From NCBI RefSeq assembly GCF_025950095.1, contig NZ_JAPDDR010000008.1, forward strand, positions 186,001 through 250,000: a stretch of 64,000 bases of DNA, read 5' to 3'. Positions 59,767-64,000 of this stretch are shown here, piece by piece. Position 1 is the stretch's first letter; the number at the start of each line of letters is the position of its first letter. The DNA is from Luteolibacter rhizosphaerae. Lineage in GTDB: Bacteria; Verrucomicrobiota; Verrucomicrobiia; Verrucomicrobiales; Akkermansiaceae. A program made the position numbers and the translations under genes. The notes beneath the pieces were generated by a model. It was not told the origin of the DNA and did not search any database. It saw nothing but the letters and a program-made list of their open reading frames with translations.

Positions 59767-60189
59767 ATGGACTCTTCCGAAGATCCGCTCTGCACCTCCT
59801 GCGGGAAGAATCCAAGCAGGCACCATCTGGCCATCGTCAAGAATGGGAGCAGGGATAGTCAGAACTTGTGCGACGATTGTTTCGAGGCCGAAGCTCCGCA
59901 GGAATACAAGGACGAGCTTGCCGCCATCCGGGCGGCCAGTTGCGGCTATTGCGGTGCCCAAGCAGCCCTTAAGGCGAGCACGATCGACACGATCATCGGC
60001 CGACCGGCGGACCGCTTCGCCTGCTACTCCTGTTTCCAAGAGCATCACCGGTTTTTGTTAGAACGGCTGCACGGTATGGAAGCCGGGCTGACAGATGCCA
60101 AGGCCTCGGACCAGATCCAAGTGCTGCAGCGGCTCTCGGAGGAAACCGAGGCCCACATGCGGGACTGGGTAAGACAACGCGACAACTGA
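59767..60189 (+). CDS. Small protein with four CxxC zinc-finger pairs
   Basis: A 140-residue protein. CTSC (about 9-12), CDDC (about 35-38), CGYC (about 59-62) and CYSC (about 85-88) could bind two zinc ions; the C-terminal third is a charged helix (LQRLSEETEAHMRDWV). The layout resembles the McsA N-terminal region or a treble-clef pair, without a UVR motif. ATG at 59767, eight bases after the dehydrogenase; its TGA is directly followed by the ATG of the SDR gene. Function unknown. Confidence 0.75.
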   Translation: MDSSEDPLCTSCGKNPSRHHLAIVKNGSRDSQNLCDDCFEAEAPQEYKDELAAIRAASCGYCGAQAALKASTIDTIIGRPADRFACYSCFQEHHRFLLERLHGMEAGLTDAKASDQIQVLQRLSEETEAHMRDWVRQRDN

Positions 60190-60972
60190 ATGAACCTCTT
60201 CGATCTCAGCGGTAAGACCGCCCTTGTCACCGGAGCCAGCCGCGGGCTGGGCAAAGGATTCGCCCTGGCCCTGGCGCGTGCCGGTGCGGACGTGGTGGTG
60301 ACCAGTCGCACGCGCGAATCGCTGGATGCTACCGTGGCGGAGATCCACGCGCTGGGCCGCAAGGCATGGGCGGTGGTGCTCGATGTTCGCGACCAAGACA
60401 GCATCACCGAGGCCGCGGAGGCGGCATGGGCGGCGGCGGGCAAGCTCGACATTCTCGTGAACAACGCGGGCTGCAATGTCCGCAAGCCGGCGCTGGAAGT
60501 GACTTGGGAGGATTGGAACCTCATCCTCGATACCAACCTGCGCGGGGTCTTCTTCATGGCTCAGGCGGTCGCCCGGCGGATGGTCGAGCGCGGCTACGGA
60601 CGCATCGTCAATATCGGCTCCGTGACCTGCGTGAACGGCTACGCGGGCCTGGCTCCTTACGGTGCGAGCCGCGGCGGCGTGAAGCAGCTCACCATGAGCC
60701 TGGCCGACGATTGGGGGAAGCACGGCGTGACGGTGAATTGCCTCGCTCCCGGCTGGTTCAAGACCGCGCAGAACGCGGTGATGTACGAGGACGAAGGCTG
60801 GGTCGACTACCTGACCGACCGCATTCCTCTCAAGCGGCCGGGTGCCCCCGGCGACCTTGATGGCACCTTGGTTTTCCTCGCCTCCGATGCCAGCGCCTAC
60901 ATGACCGGCCAGACCCTGCTGGTGGATGGAGGGATCTCGGTAGGTGCGGTGAAAGCGGTACCGAAAAAGTAG
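60190..60972 (+). CDS. SDR-family oxidoreductase with Arg in place of the catalytic Lys
   Basis: A 260-residue short-chain dehydrogenase similar in layout to gluconate 5-dehydrogenase. The cofactor loop TGASRGLG is at 14-21, NNAG at 91-94, Ser144 and Tyr157 are in place, but the YxxxK motif reads YGASR, with Arg161 where the catalytic Lys should be; a Lys follows at 165. The C-terminal substrate lid and DGG strand are normal. It starts immediately after the zinc-finger gene, and its stop is one base from the convergent GNAT stop. Confidence 0.88.
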   Translation: MNLFDLSGKTALVTGASRGLGKGFALALARAGADVVVTSRTRESLDATVAEIHALGRKAWAVVLDVRDQDSITEAAEAAWAAAGKLDILVNNAGCNVRKPALEVTWEDWNLILDTNLRGVFFMAQAVARRMVERGYGRIVNIGSVTCVNGYAGLAPYGASRGGVKQLTMSLADDWGKHGVTVNCLAPGWFKTAQNAVMYEDEGWVDYLTDRIPLKRPGAPGDLDGTLVFLASDASAYMTGQTLLVDGGISVGAVKAVPKK

Positions 60973-60973
60973 C

Positions 60974-61417
60974 TCACACGCTACGCTTCCAGAGCCAGAC
61001 CGGGCCGTCTTCCGGATGGTCGATCGCCCCTTCAAAGGTGAATCCCGCCTTCTCGCAAATGCGGGTGGAGGGGCTTTTCTCCGGGAGGGTGTGGGCGATC
61101 AAGGTGCTCACTCCCGCGGCTTCCTTGGCGATCTTCACCAGTTGCCCGGCCATCCATGATCCGTAGCCCTTGCCCTCGTAGGGAGGGAAGGTGAACCATG
61201 CGAGCTCCACCGTGCCGGTCTCATCCGGTGGCCCTTTGAAGGCGCAGGTTCCCACCACCGACTTATGCTCCGTGAAGCCGAGATAGCCGCACCATGGGGG
61301 GGTATTGCCCATCGCCACGGTGCCATTGATCACGTCCATGAGAATTTCGGAAACAGCTTCGTAATTCTTGCAATCGAACTCCATGTCCGGAGTGATCGGG
61401 ATGAGTTGGGGCGTCAT
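60974..61417 (-). CDS. GNAT-family N-acetyltransferase
   Basis: A 147-residue acetyltransferase. The acetyl-CoA loop appears as YEGKGYGSWMAG (R/Q-x-x-G-x-G/A) near residue 79, and the C-terminal RICEKAGFTFEG is the typical last strand of the fold. ATG at 61417. The substrate is unknown. Convergent with the SDR gene with one base between stops. Confidence 0.85.
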   Translation of the reverse strand: MTPQLIPITPDMEFDCKNYEAVSEILMDVINGTVAMGNTPPWCGYLGFTEHKSVVGTCAFKGPPDETGTVELAWFTFPPYEGKGYGSWMAGQLVKIAKEAAGVSTLIAHTLPEKSPSTRICEKAGFTFEGAIDHPEDGPVWLWKRSV

Positions 61418-61516
61418 GTGAAGGCCTCTATCATCTCGCGGGAATGCCGCTTGCCAAGTTCCTTCCTTGTCCGGGGCTGCTTCGAGGCGTAGCTCGGGCC
61501 CGGCGCGGAACCCCGT

Positions 61517-61530
61517 GATCTTTCAAGATC
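61517..61530. promoter_or_regulatory. Short palindrome upstream of the PVC-type gene
   Basis: GATCTT (61517-61522) and AAGATC (61525-61530) flank TC, about 70 bases before the ATG at 61602. Candidate operator; no regulator is known. Confidence 0.3.
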
Positions 61531-61601
61531 TTCGGGATGGCGCGATTTTAAGCGATTTTGATAAACCCTCCGCCCTGAAACCGACGAGTGTAGGGAAACC
61601 C

Positions 61602-64000
61602 ATGATACGTCTCGCTTCATTCACCTGCTGTTTTGCGTTTGCCGCCGTCGCGCTTGCGGAGGAAGGCATGGTCAAGGGCGCTCCCGCGAAGGAGGCGGCG
61701 GGCCGGATGAAGGTGCCTGCAAATTTTGCGGTGGACCTGATCGCCGCCGAGCCGGACGTGGTGCAGCCGATCGCGATGAGCTTCGATCACCGCGGCCGGA
61801 TCTGGGTGGCGGAGGGCATGACCTACCCGAAGCGCGCGCCGGAGGGCGAGGGCAAGGACCGGATCCTGATCTTTGAAGATGCGGATGCGGACGGGAGCTT
61901 TGAAACCAAGAAGGTTTTCGCGGAAAACCTGAACTTGGTGAGCGGCATTGAGTGCGGATTCGGCGGGCTCTTCGTGGGTGCGGCACCGTATCTCATGTTC
62001 TTGGCAGACAAGGACGGCGACGACCGTGCGGACGGGCAGCCGGAGATCCTCTTGGACGGCTTCGGTTACCAGGACACCCACGAAACGTTGAACTCCTTCA
62101 TCTGGGGACCGGATGGCTGGCTCTATGGCTGCCACGGTGTCTTCACCCACTCGCGGGTCGGTAAACCGGGGACACCGGACAAGGAGCGGGTGCCGATCAA
62201 TGCCGGGATCTGGCGCTATCACCCGGTGACGCGGAATTTCGAGGTCTTCGCATGGGGCACATCGAATCCGTGGGGCCTTGATTTCAACGACCGCGGCGAG
62301 GCTTTCTGCGAGGCCTGCGTGATTCCGCACCTGTGGCACATCATCCCGGGCGGCTACTACCAGCGGCAGGCGGGCTCGCATTTCAACCCGCACATCTACG
62401 ATCCGATCGAGACGATCGCGGATCACCGCCACTGGGTGGGGGATATCAAGGATCACGCGCACTGGGGACACGAGAATGCGATCCCGAAGAATGTCTCCGA
62501 GGCGGGGGGCGGACATGCCCATTGCGGATTCGTGGTCTGTCTCAGCGATGCCTTCCCGAAGGAATTCCGGGACAGCGCGATCTTCTTCAACGTGCACGGC
62601 CATCGCCTGAACCGGGACACGCTGGTGCAAAAGGGCTCGGGCTTCGTCGGCAAGCATGCACCGGACCTGATGCTTTCGATGGACGAGTGGTTTCTCGGCG
62701 TGGCGCTGGAGGCAGGGCCGGATGGCGCGATCTATTTCACGGACTGGCACGATGAGACGAGCTGCCATCGTCCCGACCCCGAGCGCTGGGACCGGGGGAA
62801 CGGTCGTGTCTTCCGCTTGCGGCACGGCGAAGTGAAGCCATGGAAGGGTGATCTCTCAAAGCTGTCCGATCTGGAGCTCGTGAGGCTACAGGCAGGCCGC
62901 GACGAATGGGCGCTGAGGACCGGTCGACGCATCTTGCAGGAGCGTGTGGCAAAGGGGGCCGAACTTGACCCGGCGGCGCGGGAGTTTCTGGTCAAGACGC
63001 TGCTCGATCATCCGGATGAAACGCGGCGTCTGCGGGCGATGTGGTGCTTGGCGGCAAGCGGCGGCATGGGCAAGGAGCCCTTGTTCAAGGATGCGAGCGA
63101 GTGGGTGCGCGCGTGGTCGGTCAGGCTGGCCTCGCAGGCATCGCGTTCGATCGATACCGCGGCATGGCATGAGCTGGCGGAGAAGGAGGAATCGCCGGTC
63201 GTGCTGCTGGCGCTGTGTTCCTCGCTCCAGAAACTCACGCCACGGCGTGCGATCGAGATCGCGGAGCGGATCGCACCCAAGATGAACGCGGAGGATGCGA
63301 ATTTGACGCGGATGTTCTGGTTCGGCTTCGAGGCGCTGGTGCCGCGGAATGAGAAGCGCGCGGTGCAGATCGCGCTGAGTTGTCCCGATGGACGTCTGCT
63401 TGAATGGACGGCCCGCCGTTTGGCCGCGCCGGATGCGTTGCTCGAAGCATTGCCGACCGCGGGAGACAAGACTACTGCACTGCTCGCGGCCCTTTCGGGA
63501 AGGCTCGACAAGGCGCCGGATGAACGCCTCAAGCCGGAGCATCTCGAAGTGCTGGCGAAGCTTGCCGCTTCCGGCGATGCGGGCATGAAGGAGAAGGCGG
63601 AAGCACTCGCGGCGAGATCCGGCGACAAACAGGCAGCGGGCAAGCTGTGGTCCACGGTGGAAGACCGCAAGGCGGGTGCCAAGGAGCGCTTGGAGGCGCT
63701 GAAGCTACTGGCAGGTAACTTAACCAAGAATGATGAAGGCCGCTTGGGCGGACTCTTGGATGATCCAGCACTGCGCGTGCCGGTGCTGCTGGCGCGGCCG
63801 GATCTGCTGGACCAGCCGGCGGCAGGTGACCGGGTGGCTGGATTCACCCCTGAGGAGAAGCTCGCCGTCAGCCGCTTGGCTGCGGGTGAGGGCAAGGTGG
63901 CGCGCGTGATCGAATGGCTGGAGGCCAAGAAGCTGCTCGACAAAGATGTGCCCGCCGACGCGGTGGCACGGCTGCGGGAAGTACGAGATGCATCGTTGTT
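61602..64000 (+). CDS. PVC-type membrane-bound dehydrogenase / heme-binding protein, 3' end outside window
   Basis: The frame from the ATG at 61602 stays open to the right edge, giving 799 visible codons. A signal peptide (about residues 1-20, ending FAAVALAEE) precedes a six-bladed beta-propeller of the PVC membrane-bound-dehydrogenase type (FDHRGRIWVAEGMTYP, WGPDGWLYGCHG, AGPDGAIYFTDWHDE), then HEAT-like helical repeats from about residue 420 on. In this family a cytochrome-type CxxCH heme motif usually lies near the C-terminus, which is beyond the window. These large exported proteins are a hallmark of Planctomycetes and Verrucomicrobia; the substrate, probably a sugar, is unknown. Confidence 0.88.
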   Translation, partial: MIRLASFTCCFAFAAVALAEEGMVKGAPAKEAAGRMKVPANFAVDLIAAEPDVVQPIAMSFDHRGRIWVAEGMTYPKRAPEGEGKDRILIFEDADADGSFETKKVFAENLNLVSGIECGFGGLFVGAAPYLMFLADKDGDDRADGQPEILLDGFGYQDTHETLNSFIWGPDGWLYGCHGVFTHSRVGKPGTPDKERVPINAGIWRYHPVTRNFEVFAWGTSNPWGLDFNDRGEAFCEACVIPHLWHIIPGGYYQRQAGSHFNPHIYDPIETIADHRHWVGDIKDHAHWGHENAIPKNVSEAGGGHAHCGFVVCLSDAFPKEFRDSAIFFNVHGHRLNRDTLVQKGSGFVGKHAPDLMLSMDEWFLGVALEAGPDGAIYFTDWHDETSCHRPDPERWDRGNGRVFRLRHGEVKPWKGDLSKLSDLELVRLQAGRDEWALRTGRRILQERVAKGAELDPAAREFLVKTLLDHPDETRRLRAMWCLAASGGMGKEPLFKDASEWVRAWSVRLASQASRSIDTAAWHELAEKEESPVVLLALCSSLQKLTPRRAIEIAERIAPKMNAEDANLTRMFWFGFEALVPRNEKRAVQIALSCPDGRLLEWTARRLAAPDALLEALPTAGDKTTALLAALSGRLDKAPDERLKPEHLEVLAKLAASGDAGMKEKAEALAARSGDKQAAGKLWSTVEDRKAGAKERLEALKLLAGNLTKNDEGRLGGLLDDPALRVPVLLARPDLLDQPAAGDRVAGFTPEEKLAVSRLAAGEGKVARVIEWLEAKKLLDKDVPADAVARLREVRDASL

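Noticed and set aside
1-64000. tRNA, rRNA, CRISPR arrays or complete insertion sequences
   Set aside because: No cloverleaf-like, rRNA-like or regularly spaced repeat/spacer pattern, and no transposase frame, was found on either strand by reading.

Overview
This window is chromosomal DNA of a G+C-rich Gram-negative bacterium, most likely a member of the Verrucomicrobiota (a Luteolibacter/Haloferula-like lineage). The reasons are a BamA outer-membrane assembly protein together with a full peptidoglycan and FtsZ division set, a MurC-MurB fusion, the start of a PVC-type membrane-bound-dehydrogenase/HEAT protein at the right edge, large PA14-domain secreted proteins, several polysaccharide hydrolases, mostly weak Shine-Dalgarno sequences, and a 9-bp-period intergenic repeat. 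The assignment to phylum is an inference from gene content; no rRNA, tRNA, CRISPR array or complete insertion sequence was found.

Layout. 0-7 kb: a GH127 glycosidase (cut by the left edge), purB, small exported proteins, a 3-hydroxyisobutyrate-dehydrogenase-like enzyme and ygfZ. 7-13 kb: bamA on the minus strand, then the protein quality-control run tig-clpP-clpX. 13-16 kb: a GH76-type mannanase with crystallin-like domains and a helical-repeat membrane protein. 16-20.3 kb: an accessory islet with visibly different base composition, holding a lone terminase-small-subunit-like gene and a minus-strand series of small genes that includes two SUKH (SMI1/KNR4) immunity-type proteins and one frameshifted gene; repeats lie at both ends. 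20.3-28 kb: a membrane GT2 synthase with an L,D-transpeptidase, rpsT, a zinc-ribbon gene, pheS-pheT and a GH43-like glycosidase. 28-31.6 kb: an ECF-type sigma factor with a membrane-anchored tail, a stand-alone nitric oxide synthase oxygenase, and purU. 32-35.4 kb: an 1117-residue secreted protein with three PA14-like modules.

36.4-43.3 kb is one long minus-strand run: OmpR-type regulator, sensor kinase, EamA transporter, ArnT-like GT39 transferase, GtrB/ArnC-like GT2, GtrA flippase and lysA, mostly with overlapping or touching ends. It looks like a two-component-controlled envelope-glycan modification operon. 43.5 kb carries a secreted C39-like cysteine protease. After a 0.7-kb leader comes the division/cell-wall cluster murG-murC/B-ddl-ftsQ-ftsA-ftsZ (45.5-53.8 kb), which ends at a strong terminator. 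54-58.4 kb is a MacAB-like efflux operon (adaptor, ATPase, two FtsX-type permeases) preceded by two perfect inverted repeats. 58.4-61.4 kb contains a Dabb protein, a zinc alcohol dehydrogenase, a zinc-finger protein, an SDR with an altered catalytic motif and a GNAT acetyltransferase. The PVC heme-binding-type protein then runs off the right edge.

The most unusual items are the NOS oxygenase next to a membrane-tethered sigma factor, the orphan immunity-gene islet, the ArnT/GtrAB operon joined to a two-component system, the FtsZ with a Gly in place of a catalytic T7-loop Asp, and intrinsic terminators placed immediately upstream of clpX and of a zinc-ribbon gene.
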